Assembly (NCBI GenBank): GCA_947630175.1
Contig: CANRGJ010000001.1
Location: 124,001-188,000, forward strand
Source: an uncultured Ruminiclostridium sp.
GTDB lineage: Bacteria > Bacillota > Clostridia > Oscillospirales > Ruminococcaceae
Length of the DNA: 64,000 bases
Reading direction: 5' to 3'
Shown: piece by piece, positions 44,211 to 54,225 of the stretch
How the letters are laid out: each line of letters starts with the position of its first letter
How positions within the stretch are numbered: position 1 is the first letter of the stretch
Notes under the pieces: model-generated
Told to the model about the DNA's origin: nothing
Database searches by the model: none
Seen by the model: the letters and a program-made list of their open reading frames with translations, nothing else
Program-made: the position numbers and the translations under genes

Positions 44211-45560
44211 ATGAACAAAAATGATATTTTTACCGCCGAGATCGTTGATCTTACAAATTTAGGTTCAGGAGTTTGCAGGATAGACGGAATGGCGGTATTT
44301 GTTCCTAATGCCGCAATAGGTGATGTTTGCAGGATAAAAATATTGAAGGTCAAAGACAGGTACGCTTATGGGAAGATCGAGGAGCTTATCGTGCCTTCTC
44401 CTGACAGAATTGAAACAGATTGCCCCGTGTTTGGAAAATGCGGAGGCTGTTCATTCCGTCACATAAATTATGAAGCGGAGCTTTCGGTAAAAGAGCACTT
44501 TATAAAAGAGTCCTTTACAAAAGCAGGTTTGTCTTCTGAATTTCTCCCTATAATTGGGAATGACAATATTATCAGTTACCGAAACAAAGCACAGTATCCG
44601 CTTGGACGTGATAAGGACGGCAATGCGGTCTACGGATTTTATGCTAATAATAGTCATAGGATAGTGCCTTGTGCAGATTGTCTTTTACAGCCTGAGATTT
44701 TTTCCGAAATAATGGAGCATATTCTTGATTTTATCCGCACGCATAAGCTGAGCATATATAACGAGGAAGAAAATCAAGGCGTTATTCGGCACATATGCCT
44801 GCGAAAAGGGCATTACAGCGGGGAAATAAATGTAACGATAGTAGCCCGTCGCAATATTCCCGAATTTAAAAAGCTGTCAAAAGAGCTTATTTCTGCTTTT
44901 CCCTCAATAAAGGGCATAGTCGTAAATATAAACAAGGCAGATACCAATGTGATTATGGGGGAAGAAGAGATCCTTCTTGAAGGAAAGATGGATATTCAGG
45001 ATAAAATGTGCGGCAACAAAGTTTTGATTTCTCCCCAATCATTTTATCAGGTCAACACGCCAATGGCTGAAAGGCTTTATTCAATTGCGAAAAATTTTGC
45101 GGAGCCGACGGGAAAAACCGTTGCCGATATTTACTGCGGCATAGGCACGATAGGATTGTCTTTTGCAAAGGAAGCTAAAAAGCTGATTGGCGTTGAAATT
45201 GTGGACAGCGCTGTGAAAAATGCAAGACAAAATGCAGAGCTGAACAAAATTTCAAATGCAGAATTTTATTGTTCCGACGCTGATAATGCGGCAGGAATTA
45301 TAAAAAATGCAGGAATATCTCCCAATGTGATAATTCTTGACCCAGCTCGCAAAGGCTGTCAAAGGCAGACTTTAACAAATATTGCTTCACTGAGAGCAGA
45401 CCGAATTGTGATGATAAGCTGCAATCCTGCTACCGCTGCCCGTGATTGCGCAATTTTAAAAGAATTTGGTTATGAAACAGTAAAGGTACAGGGGGTTGAT
45501 TTGTTCAGCAGGACGCAGCATGTGGAGACAGTGGTCTTGATGTCGCGCCGAAGCCCTTAA
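44211..45560 (+). CDS. rlmD: 23S rRNA (uracil-5-)-methyltransferase RlmD/RumA family
   Basis: TRAM-like N-terminus, CPVFGKCGGCSFRHINYEAEL, IYCGIGTIGLSFA, LDPARKGC, MISCNPATAARD. Confidence 0.9.
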   Translation: MNKNDIFTAEIVDLTNLGSGVCRIDGMAVFVPNAAIGDVCRIKILKVKDRYAYGKIEELIVPSPDRIETDCPVFGKCGGCSFRHINYEAELSVKEHFIKESFTKAGLSSEFLPIIGNDNIISYRNKAQYPLGRDKDGNAVYGFYANNSHRIVPCADCLLQPEIFSEIMEHILDFIRTHKLSIYNEEENQGVIRHICLRKGHYSGEINVTIVARRNIPEFKKLSKELISAFPSIKGIVVNINKADTNVIMGEEEILLEGKMDIQDKMCGNKVLISPQSFYQVNTPMAERLYSIAKNFAEPTGKTVADIYCGIGTIGLSFAKEAKKLIGVEIVDSAVKNARQNAELNKISNAEFYCSDADNAAGIIKNAGISPNVIILDPARKGCQRQTLTNIASLRADRIVMISCNPATAARDCAILKEFGYETVKVQGVDLFSRTQHVETVVLMSRRSP

Positions 45561-45838
45561 AAAAGGATTTTTTGGATATATCCAAATGAAACACTCGATC
45601 CAAAGTGTGTTTTATTGCAAGAGGAAACAAGTCAATTACAACTATGTATAACAGGTTGAGTTAGTGATTTTGATATTGATATATTAAGACGGTGGATTGA
45701 ATGTCAATAATGTACATACATTAGAAAAGAAATCACATATGAATAATTTATTAGTTTAAATAGTGATTTAAAAAGTATTCAATAATGTCTTTCAGATAGA
45801 GACGAAAAAACTGAAAAAATCCATTGGAGGAGCAAAAC

Positions 45839-47264
45839 ATGGAAATGAATGAATTTATTGAGAAGGTTAAAAGTCAAAGTAAAAATTTTGGATTTTGTTT
45901 TGAATCTCAGCCAAGGAAAGTAAAGAACGCTGTATGGCGGAAAAATATCCATCCGGAGAAAGAAGAAGACTTTAGAAAAGGTGCTTATTTTGGATTGGTA
46001 AATGCTGATGAAGAATCAGCGGGGGGCATATAGTGATTTTAGCTTGGTTATCTTTCCAAATGCTGAGTGTTCCCATTTTGTTGTTGCTCTAGGCGTTGGT
46101 TCTTTAGGATTCAACAAAGATTTTACTGTTGCCACTTTGCCGTGGCTAAGACGATTATTCTCTAGGCTCAGAGACGATAAGTACGCAGGAAAACAATTCT
46201 TTAAGGTAGATTTTTCTGATATTGAATCACCATCTTCTATTTTGAATCACATGGAAGGTATAGAAGATTTGCGAGAGGTAATGAGCAAATATTCCACGGT
46301 TCTTCCTGCTTGTCAGATTGTCGAAGTTGAAAAAGGCTCTGAAGAAGAAGCATATGGCATAGTTTGGCAATGGTTGACAACCTATGCAGCTTTCAGAGAG
46401 GTTGAAAATAATAAGACGCAGAGAGATGAAGTTCGAAAATATTTGCCTCATGCTAAGGACTTAGACGATTATTCTGAGGACGCCATTTACAGACAATTAC
46501 TTGAGGAGCGATTCATTGTTCTTCAAGGAGCTCCCGGAACTGGCAAAACTTGGACCGCAAATAAAATTGCAAAACAGCATTTTAATGGTAGTGAAGGAAA
46601 GACTTTTTTCGAGCAGTTCCATGCGGAAACTACGTATTCTGATTTTGTTTATGGAATTAAGCCCAAAATGGATGGGACAGGTTTGGCCTATGAGGAGCAT
46701 TATGGAATCCTCATCAATGCCATAGACTATGCAGCTTTAGGCAATCCTACGTTATTGATTATTGATGAGATTAACAGGGCAAATCTATCAAGTGTTCTTG
46801 GTCCTGTTTTCTATCTGTTTGAGAAAAATGCTGATGAAAGGTCAAATAATATAAAAATCGGAGCTCGAGAAATAACAAAGCTACCTAACAACCTATACGT
46901 AATAGCTACGATGAACACGGCTGACCGCAGCTTGGCTGTCGTTGATTTTGCGCTTAGGCGAAGATTTTCATGGATTACATTACGACCTCATTCAATAGAA
47001 GCAAACGAAGGACAACTATTTATGAATGATGAATTTGAATATTTCTCAAACTTATTCAGTAAATATGCTTCGAGTGAGGAGTTAAATTTGCAGCCGGGTC
47101 AGTCATACTTTATCGTTGAAAGCGTAGAGGCTTGGAATCGACGGTTAAGATATGAATTGGTTCCTTTGATGAAGGAGTATTTTAATGAAGGATACTTAAA
47201 AAATGCAATTTCTGAATTCAGCGACTACGTATATAACAAATTAGGGATTGATTTATATGAATAA
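45839..47264 (+). pseudogene. mcrB: McrB-like AAA+ GTPase of an McrBC restriction system, frameshifted at a G6 tract
   Basis: ORF 45839-46033 ends just after GGGGGG (46021-46026); the next frame carries GAPGTGKTW, IIDEINRANLSSVLG, MNTADRSLAVVDFALRRRF; removing one G gives ...EESAGAYSDFSLVIFPN... Confidence 0.75.
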
Positions 47265-48573
47265 TGATACGGTTTTGACGCTCCAGGTTCTTAGTAGCAA
47301 TATCTTTACGATGGATAAGCTGAATTTTTTATTATCTGGAGACAAACGAAAATTTGAGAGGGATATTCAGAAGTTGATAAGCTTAAATAAAAAAACTTTT
47401 GACTACCTGGGAATAGATGCTCACGGACAATATGATGATAGCTTTAATTTTTTTCTTTGTTTAAGATCATCGGAGTATTCTGGAGCAGTACCTCTTCGCT
47501 CTGCTGGAACTGGGCTAGTATGTGGATATTTGAAAGTAGTGGGACGCTATGGTGAAGATATAGATGGAGTATTACCGCTTCTAAAGGATGAAGACTTTAC
47601 TCCGGAATTTGATAACACGATGTTGATCGGCTCTGATATGGCTGTGGCGCCACCTAAATATATAGAATGTGCTAAATATGTGGATAAGTATGTGCAGGCG
47701 GATCGTTTTCAGTGGCAGAAATTTACAAATAGAAAAATCACTCAAACAAAGCCGAGGAATACAGATTGGGCAACGTATTATCTGAAATCATATGATCCGA
47801 GCAACGTTTTTAAATACCCCAATAGCATTAATGAATTAACAACAGAACATTCTGAATGGGCTGCGCTAAAATATGTGTTGTCACTTGCGATTTCAGAATT
47901 AAGAGCAGGTACAACGCCTAAATCAATTAAATCGCATTATGCGGATATTATCAGACGCCTTGAACGTGTATGCTTTGGAGACGATTTGCAGATAGTAGAT
48001 CATATAGATGTTCACTCTTCTGATCCAATTATTATTAAGGAACTGAAGGCCATAGCAAATCTAATTCTTAAAAATACATCAGATATTCGTTGTGCTTGGA
48101 GAATTGATTACTCACGCTTCTTTGAACGTTATGTTCAATACATCTTTGCACAGCTGGCATATAAAAGAGGTTATCGGGCTTTTAATAACCCTCATTTTGG
48201 AATCAGCGGCCAAAAACCGGCTTGGGCATTAAAATACCTAGAACCAGATTTAGTGATGATTAAAGATGGTGATCAGGTGGTTGTAGATGCAAAATACAAA
48301 TCTCATATGTATAACTTTGACAGTAATTTTACCGAATTACATGACGTTTTTAGAGATGATTTTCATCAAGTGCTTGCGTATTCGTCATTTAGCTCTGCGC
48401 AACAAAAAAGAACCATTATTGCATATCCTTATAAGGAATTTAAATGTTATGCTACAACCGTGCACAGTAGTTTGAATGAATGTGAGAATAAAACATTCCT
48501 TATAGGCTTGCCGATATCTAAAGCAGCTATTATTGATGTCATAGACTCCCTGAATAAGATACTTTTATATTAA
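47257..48573 (+). CDS. mcrC: McrC-like nuclease subunit
   Basis: Downstream of mcrB; PD-(D/E)XK-like LEPDLVMIKDGDQVVVDAKYK; WRIDYSRFFERYVQ. Confidence 0.75.
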   Translation: MNNDTVLTLQVLSSNIFTMDKLNFLLSGDKRKFERDIQKLISLNKKTFDYLGIDAHGQYDDSFNFFLCLRSSEYSGAVPLRSAGTGLVCGYLKVVGRYGEDIDGVLPLLKDEDFTPEFDNTMLIGSDMAVAPPKYIECAKYVDKYVQADRFQWQKFTNRKITQTKPRNTDWATYYLKSYDPSNVFKYPNSINELTTEHSEWAALKYVLSLAISELRAGTTPKSIKSHYADIIRRLERVCFGDDLQIVDHIDVHSSDPIIIKELKAIANLILKNTSDIRCAWRIDYSRFFERYVQYIFAQLAYKRGYRAFNNPHFGISGQKPAWALKYLEPDLVMIKDGDQVVVDAKYKSHMYNFDSNFTELHDVFRDDFHQVLAYSSFSSAQQKRTIIAYPYKEFKCYATTVHSSLNECENKTFLIGLPISKAAIIDVIDSLNKILLY

Positions 48574-49092
48574 AAACGTATTCGTGTTGACTTTATATCG
48601 CGTTACTATATTTTCTATGACAATAAGATCATATGATATCAAAATAGATGTATCAAGCCATATGGAAACGTTTGTTCAATTTTCAAAGGGATGAACCCAG
48701 TCAATGAAAATCGGGGTTTATCTCTATGGAGAATATTGATTTGAACAGCAAATTATAATTTAGCCTTTAGCCGGAAATCGTTGCATTTTTCTTCCCCTTA
48801 GGGTGAATAATGCAGTGGTTTTTTTACTCTGCTCAACTGATACTCAAAATGCCTGCATCACAGTTTGGGCACTCACTAGCGAAATGATGAGTTTATTTTT
48901 ATAGAAAAATTGTTTAATATGCTGACATAGCACATGTTCAGTTGAACCATTTTTGCTTTGAAACATTTCAAATAAATGTGTAAAAATATTATTATATTTT
49001 GTCAATTTTACTGATTTTATTTTTTGTTTTTATTTAAAATAACGATTTTTTGATTTACAGTCCCAAAAATTGTACACTTATAAGAACGGCGG

Positions 49093-49122
49093 TTGACAGG
49101 GAGTATAATAAAGTATTATAAT
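49093..49122 (+). promoter_or_regulatory. Candidate cas9 promoter upstream of the tracrRNA locus
   Basis: TTGACA-18 nt-TATAAT. Confidence 0.55.
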
Positions 49123-49144
49123 TTAAATATCACTTATGAGATAA

Positions 49145-49267
49145 AATAAAAACCTTGCTTAAAAAGCAAGGTCATTGCACAACACTTGTGCGAACGGTTT
49201 TACCGAACGATTTGAAAAAATATTTATTTGAACTCGTAGTGTAAATTTATAGGGTAGTATATCCTAT
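49145..49267 (-). ncRNA. tracrRNA
   Basis: 24-nt identity (49236-49259) to the CRISPR repeat on the opposite strand = anti-repeat; GAGU bulge then UCAAAU lower stem; hairpins CGGTAAAACCG and GCACAAGTGTTGTGC; terminator ACCTTGCTT-TTT-AAGCAAGGT plus T tract. Confidence 0.85.
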
Positions 49268-49273
49268 AAACAT

Positions 49274-49303
49274 AGTATAACACATTTATGGAGGAATTGT
49301 CAA
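49274..49303 (-). promoter_or_regulatory. tracrRNA promoter overlapping the cas9 RBS/start region
   Basis: Minus strand TTGACA (49298-49303)-18 nt-TATACT (49274-49279); abuts the cas9 GTG at 49304. Confidence 0.7.
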
Positions 49304-52300
49304 GTGGTGGACGAAAAAAATTTTTGGGGTCTTGATATTGGTACAAATTCTGTCGGTTGGGCTGTTACTAACGAACAATATAATTTAAAAAAATTCCATA
49401 ACAATCTTGTGTGGGGAGTTCATCTTTTTGATGAAGCAGAGCAATCTGCGGAAAGGAGAACGTTTCGTACTGCGCGCCGCCGTCTGGAGCGACGCAAGCA
49501 AAGAATTTCCTTGTTGCAGGAATTTTTCGCAAAAGAAATTTTGAAAGTGGAAAAAACCTTTTTCATGAGGTTAAAGGAAAGCTCGTTGCTCCCTGAGGAC
49601 AGTGAGCATCGTACCAATAATATATTTTTTGGTGATGAAGATTTTACAGATAAGAAATATTTTGAAAATTACCCTACCATACATCACCTTATATGTGAAC
49701 TTATGCAGGATAAGAGCGAACACGATGTAAGGCTGGTTTACCTTGCATGCGCATATATTCTGGCGCACAGAGGACATTTTTTGTATTCCGTCGATAAAGA
49801 CAGCGCAGAGAAAATAACCGATTTTACTCCCTTGCATGAGGGTTTCATAAACGCTTTGACAAATATCTGCGAAACAATACCGTTTGACAGTGATCCCGAT
49901 AAAATGTCGGAAATTTTAAGATCAGACCGATCTGTTACAGAGAAATCAAAACGTCTGACAGAATTATGGTTCGCAAAAAATAAGCCTAAAAATGATTTGT
50001 GCAGCGGTCTGCGTTTTGACTGCTTGATAAAGCTGTTGAGCGGCGGTACAGTCAAATTGTCAGACCTTTTTTTGAACGAAAGCTACAAAGACCTTGACAA
50101 AAACTCCATATCGGTATTGTCTGCCGATTTTACAGATACGTTAGATTCGATCTATGGCATGTTGGAAGATGATCAGTGGGAGCTTCTTGATGCTGTAAAA
50201 AAGCTGTGCGATCAGTCATTGCTTGTGCGGTCGCTTGGAGAATGCAGTAGCATTTCGGCTGCCAAGGTTGATGTTTATAAAAAGCACCAAAAAGATCTGC
50301 ATGATCTGAAATACATATGCAAAAAATACCTTACCCAAAAGCAGTATTACGAAATTTTTAAGGATACACAAGGAAAAAGCAACTATGCCGCATATGTTTA
50401 TAATGGCGCTGTTAAAAAGTGCGGTCAGGATGACTTTTGCAAATTCGTTCTTAAATTTCTTGAAAGCGTAAAATCTGAAAGTTCAGACAAACCTTTATTA
50501 GATGAACTGATAGATAAATGTAAAAATTTAAAGCTCTGCCCAAAACAAAAAACTACGGACAACAGAGTCATACCATATCAGTTGTATTATGCGGAGTTGA
50601 AACAAATACTTGAAAACGCGTCAGCCTATCTTCTTTTTCTCAATGACAATGATGAATACGGTACTGTTGCCGACAAAATACTGAGCATAATGGAGTTCAG
50701 AATACCGTATTATGTCGGACCGCTCGTAAGCAGTGAAAAAAGCAGCTTTGCCTGGATGGAAAGAAAAGCCGAAGGCAAAATCTATCCGTGGAATTATCAC
50801 GAGAAAATTGACCTCGACAAGACGGAAAACGCCTTCATCAGAAGAATGACCTGCAAATGCATGTATCTTGCAGGAGAGGACGTTTTGCCTAAAAACTCTC
50901 TGCTGTATTGCAAATTCAGCGTTCTTAACGAAATAAATAATATTACCGTTGACGGCAACAAAATTTCCGTAAGTGCCAAACAGAGGATCTTCAACGAGCT
51001 GTTTGTGAAAAAACAGCGGGTCACTATAAAAGCAATTGAAAATTGTCTGAAAGTGTGCGGTGAATTTAAGGACGGACAATCCGTCGGAGGAATAGATGTA
51101 AGCATCAAATCTTCTTTAAAGTCTTATCACGATTTTAAAAGATTGCTTGAATCGGGAGCTCTCAAAGAAACTGACGCTGAAAGGATTATTGAAAGAATAA
51201 CTGCGACCACAGATACCGCCAGACTTAAGAAATGGCTGAAAAACAATTATATCAGTTTAAGCGATGCAGATCTGAAGTATTTGTCAAGCCTTAATTATAA
51301 AGATTACGGCAGACTGTCACGCAAGCTTCTTGAAGAAATATTGGAGATCGACATAAACGGTGAGGCACAAAGCGATAGGAATATTATAAATGCACTTTGG
51401 GAAACAAATGATAATTTGATGCAGATACTCGGCTCCAAATACAGATACGGGAATGTCATTGAGAAATACAACGCTGATTTCTATTCCGACCCCACTAATC
51501 ATAAAACGATCGAAGAAAGAATGAAGGAAATGTATATTCCCACAGCCGTAAGACGTTCAGTGACAAGAACAATGGATATTGTAAAAGAAGTAAAAAGCAT
51601 TATCGGAAAAGATCCTGACAAGATCTTCATAGAAATGGCGAGGGAAAGTAATCAGAACAACAAGGGAAAACGCACGAAATCACGGCGAGAGCAGATAAAA
51701 GAATTATATAATTCCACAAAAGATATGGCGGATAAAGAGCGTCTGAACGAATTGTACTCGCAGCTTGACCGCACCGACGACGGCAGGCTGCGGAGCGAAA
51801 AATATTATTTGTACTTTATTCAGTTGGGAAGATGTATGTATACAGGACACGCTATTGATTTTGAGAGGCTGGGAAATGATACATATTACAATATTGATCA
51901 TATATATCCGCAGGCAAAGGTCAAAGACGACAGCCTTGAAAATAAAGTTCTTGTGGAATCTGAGGCAAATGGCGCAAAAGGCGACAAATACCCTATCTCT
52001 GCTGATATAAAGAAAAAAATGCGCACTTTCTGGAACGCTCTGAGAGATAAAGGACTGATAGGCGAAAAGAAATATCAGCGTCTTACCAGAAATACAAATT
52101 TTACTGAGGAGGAGCTTGCAGGATTTATTTCAAGGCAGCTGGTAGAAACAAGGCAATCGACAAAAGCTGTTGCAGAGCTCATCAAGGAGATATGTCCCAA
52201 CTCAAAGATCGTATATGTAAAAGCCGGTCTTACATCTGAATTCCGTCAGGAAATGGATATGCTCAAATGCCGGGAAGTGAACGATCTTCACCACGCAAAA

Positions 52301-53404
52301 GACGCATACCTTAATATAGTCATGGGGAACGTATATAACACACAATTTACCGAAAATCCGCTTAATTTTATAAAAAGCGGAGAGCAATATTCACTAAAGA
52401 TATTCAAGCGCTCTAAAGACGGCAAGGAAAGCGGGCTGCTTACCCGCAGAGTTGTGCGCGGAGAAAATATTGCGTGGGATCCATCCATTTCTTTTGACAT
52501 AGTAAAAAAGATGATGAGCAAAAACAGTATAAGATTTGTAAGATACTGTTACAGGCGAAAAGGCGGATTATTCAACCAACAGCCTGAACGAAAAAGCGAG
52601 GGACTTGTTGAAAGAAAGCAAGGACTTGATACAGCAAAATACGGCGGCTATAATAGCACCACCGCGTCATATTTTTCTTTGGTGAAGTATGGCGGAGCTA
52701 TTACTTTTATTCCTGTGGAGCTTATGTATGCGGAAAAATATTCTTCAAGCAAAGAGTATGCTGAAAATTATGCCGCAAAACAACTTTCAATTATTTTAAA
52801 TCAGGAAATCAATGCAAACGAAATAAAATTTCCGTTGGGCGACCGTGCTGTAAAAATCAATACTCTGCTTGAAATTGACGGCTTCAGGGCAAATATTACC
52901 TGTAAATATTCAGGCGGCAAAAATTTAGGTATTTCTTCTGCTGTTTCACTTATACTCGATAAAAAGCATTACGACTATGCGAAAAGGATAAGTTCATTTA
53001 TGGCAAAGTACAAGACGGATAAAAGCAACAAAGCTGAAAATAATTCCGGAATAAGCTGTGAAAATAATATTGAATTATTTGACGTTCTTGTAAACAAAAT
53101 GCTGTCAGCGCCGTTTAAAGTAAAACTTGGTGATGTGGGCGCTAAAGTAAGTTCCGGCAGAGAAAATTTTGAAAAACTATCTCTTACTGAACAGATCGTC
53201 ACGCTCGCCAACATATTATCTTTGCTCAAAACAGGCAGATCCACGGGTTGCGATCTTAAATCTATCGAAGAAAGCGGGCAGGCGGGTGTCCTGACTATCA
53301 ATTCTACCATTTTAAAAATAAAAGGCATAAATTCTATATACATTGTAGATCAGTCGCCGACAGGTCTTTATGAAAAAAGATCGCCTAATCTTTTGACGTT
53401 ATGA
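49304..53404 (+). CDS. cas9: CRISPR-associated endonuclease Cas9, type II-A-like
   Basis: 1366 aa; RuvC-I WGLDIGTNSVGWAVTNE, Arg-rich bridge helix, RuvC-II IFIEMARESNQNNKGKR, HNH YNIDHIYPQ...NKVLVESEANGAKGDKYP, RuvC-III HHAKDAYLNIVMGN; catalytic residues appear present. Confidence 0.95.
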   Translation: MVDEKNFWGLDIGTNSVGWAVTNEQYNLKKFHNNLVWGVHLFDEAEQSAERRTFRTARRRLERRKQRISLLQEFFAKEILKVEKTFFMRLKESSLLPEDSEHRTNNIFFGDEDFTDKKYFENYPTIHHLICELMQDKSEHDVRLVYLACAYILAHRGHFLYSVDKDSAEKITDFTPLHEGFINALTNICETIPFDSDPDKMSEILRSDRSVTEKSKRLTELWFAKNKPKNDLCSGLRFDCLIKLLSGGTVKLSDLFLNESYKDLDKNSISVLSADFTDTLDSIYGMLEDDQWELLDAVKKLCDQSLLVRSLGECSSISAAKVDVYKKHQKDLHDLKYICKKYLTQKQYYEIFKDTQGKSNYAAYVYNGAVKKCGQDDFCKFVLKFLESVKSESSDKPLLDELIDKCKNLKLCPKQKTTDNRVIPYQLYYAELKQILENASAYLLFLNDNDEYGTVADKILSIMEFRIPYYVGPLVSSEKSSFAWMERKAEGKIYPWNYHEKIDLDKTENAFIRRMTCKCMYLAGEDVLPKNSLLYCKFSVLNEINNITVDGNKISVSAKQRIFNELFVKKQRVTIKAIENCLKVCGEFKDGQSVGGIDVSIKSSLKSYHDFKRLLESGALKETDAERIIERITATTDTARLKKWLKNNYISLSDADLKYLSSLNYKDYGRLSRKLLEEILEIDINGEAQSDRNIINALWETNDNLMQILGSKYRYGNVIEKYNADFYSDPTNHKTIEERMKEMYIPTAVRRSVTRTMDIVKEVKSIIGKDPDKIFIEMARESNQNNKGKRTKSRREQIKELYNSTKDMADKERLNELYSQLDRTDDGRLRSEKYYLYFIQLGRCMYTGHAIDFERLGNDTYYNIDHIYPQAKVKDDSLENKVLVESEANGAKGDKYPISADIKKKMRTFWNALRDKGLIGEKKYQRLTRNTNFTEEELAGFISRQLVETRQSTKAVAELIKEICPNSKIVYVKAGLTSEFRQEMDMLKCREVNDLHHAKDAYLNIVMGNVYNTQFTENPLNFIKSGEQYSLKIFKRSKDGKESGLLTRRVVRGENIAWDPSISFDIVKKMMSKNSIRFVRYCYRRKGGLFNQQPERKSEGLVERKQGLDTAKYGGYNSTTASYFSLVKYGGAITFIPVELMYAEKYSSSKEYAENYAAKQLSIILNQEINANEIKFPLGDRAVKINTLLEIDGFRANITCKYSGGKNLGISSAVSLILDKKHYDYAKRISSFMAKYKTDKSNKAENNSGISCENNIELFDVLVNKMLSAPFKVKLGDVGAKVSSGRENFEKLSLTEQIVTLANILSLLKTGRSTGCDLKSIEESGQAGVLTINSTILKIKGINSIYIVDQSPTGLYEKRSPNLLTL

Positions 53405-53583
53405 GTTGGAGAACGGTGATCGTTACCCAAAGGGCAAAGCTTGATCTAAAAACAGGGTATCTTGTGATAAGAACAGAAGAAGCCGTCAAAAAAATTTATC
53501 TTGATGAGTTGTCTGTTCTTATCATTGAGGATCCTGCTGTTTCAATTACAGGATGTCTGATTGCTGCCCTTACAGCTGTTTGA
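53401..53583 (+). pseudogene. cas1: Truncated Cas1 (N-terminal 60 codons)
   Basis: MSWRTVIVTQRAKLDLKTGYLVIRTEEAVKKIYLDELSVLIIEDPAVSITGCLIAALTAV*, a Cas1 N-terminus; ATGA overlap with cas9; +1 frame continues LQLFDANIGN* resembling the next Cas1 segment. Confidence 0.85.
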
Positions 53584-53631
53584 CGCAAATATAGGTAATT
53601 GATCAATGATTTGTGCATAATATAACTGCTG

Positions 53632-53659
53632 TTGACTTTATTTCAAAATATGTTATACT
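53632..53659 (+). promoter_or_regulatory. CRISPR leader promoter
   Basis: TTGACT-16 nt-TATACT about 55 nt upstream of the first repeat. Confidence 0.55.
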
Positions 53660-53714
53660 TAATATATCCTGTAGATTTGCACTGATGAGTAGTGTCATTA
53701 TCTCAAAATTTGAG

Positions 53715-53816
53715 GTTTGAGAGTAGTGTAAATTTATAGGGTAGTAAAACTCACCCTTGAGTGAACGACTTCTGACTTGGGTTTGAGAGTAGTGTAAATT
53801 TATAGGATAGTAAAAC
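53715..53816 (+). CRISPR. Minimal CRISPR array: two 36-nt repeats, one 30-nt spacer
   Basis: Repeat GTTTGAGAGTAGTGTAAATTTATAGGGTAGTAAAAC (53715-53750), spacer TCACCCTTGAGTGAACGACTTCTGACTTGG, repeat with one mismatch (53781-53816); matches the tracrRNA anti-repeat. Confidence 0.93.
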
Positions 53817-53840
53817 AAACATCATCAAGGAGCCCTCAAA

Positions 53841-54176
53841 ATGTATATTGCAGGGATAATCGAAACAATAATTACATTACCAATAGGTATCATATTTATT
53901 ATACTTGGTTTCCTTTTGTGGAAAAAACAAAAAATACAACTGATACATGATTATCACCATATAAATGTAAAACCGCAGGATATTAAGGCATATACCTCCT
54001 TGTGGGGAATTGCATTGATTATTCTTGGTGTATGTGCTTGCCCCGTAGGGATCATTGATTGTATTTTTCACACTTGGGTCGGGTGGGTATTATTCGTCGC
54101 AGGTTTTGTGGTTTGTTTTATAATTGGAAATAAGGCACAAAAAACATATAATGGTTCATGGTTTCGCTTTAATTAA
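53841..54176 (+). CDS. Small membrane protein (DUF3784-like)
   Basis: 111 aa with several hydrophobic helices. Confidence 0.45.
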   Translation: MYIAGIIETIITLPIGIIFIILGFLLWKKQKIQLIHDYHHINVKPQDIKAYTSLWGIALIILGVCACPVGIIDCIFHTWVGWVLFVAGFVVCFIIGNKAQKTYNGSWFRFN

Positions 54177-54225
54177 AAGTTAGAAATAATTGAGCGCAGA
54201 TATTTTTTACTGAAAGGATAAGCAT

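Noticed and set aside
45567-45659. Short frame FWIYPNETLDPKCVLLQEETSQLQLCITG* just after rlmD
   Set aside because: Could be a fragment of an accessory gene but too short and motif-free to call.
48825-48900. Minus-strand frame HHFASECPNCDAGILSIS* resembling a zinc-ribbon C-terminus between mcrC and cas9
   Set aside because: Only ~18 codons; possible gene debris but not enough to identify.
53676-53714. GAGTAGTGT near 53683 resembling part of the repeat: possible third, degenerate repeat
   Set aside because: Spacing to the next repeat (~38 nt between equivalent positions) does not fit a 36+30 unit, and only 9 nt match.
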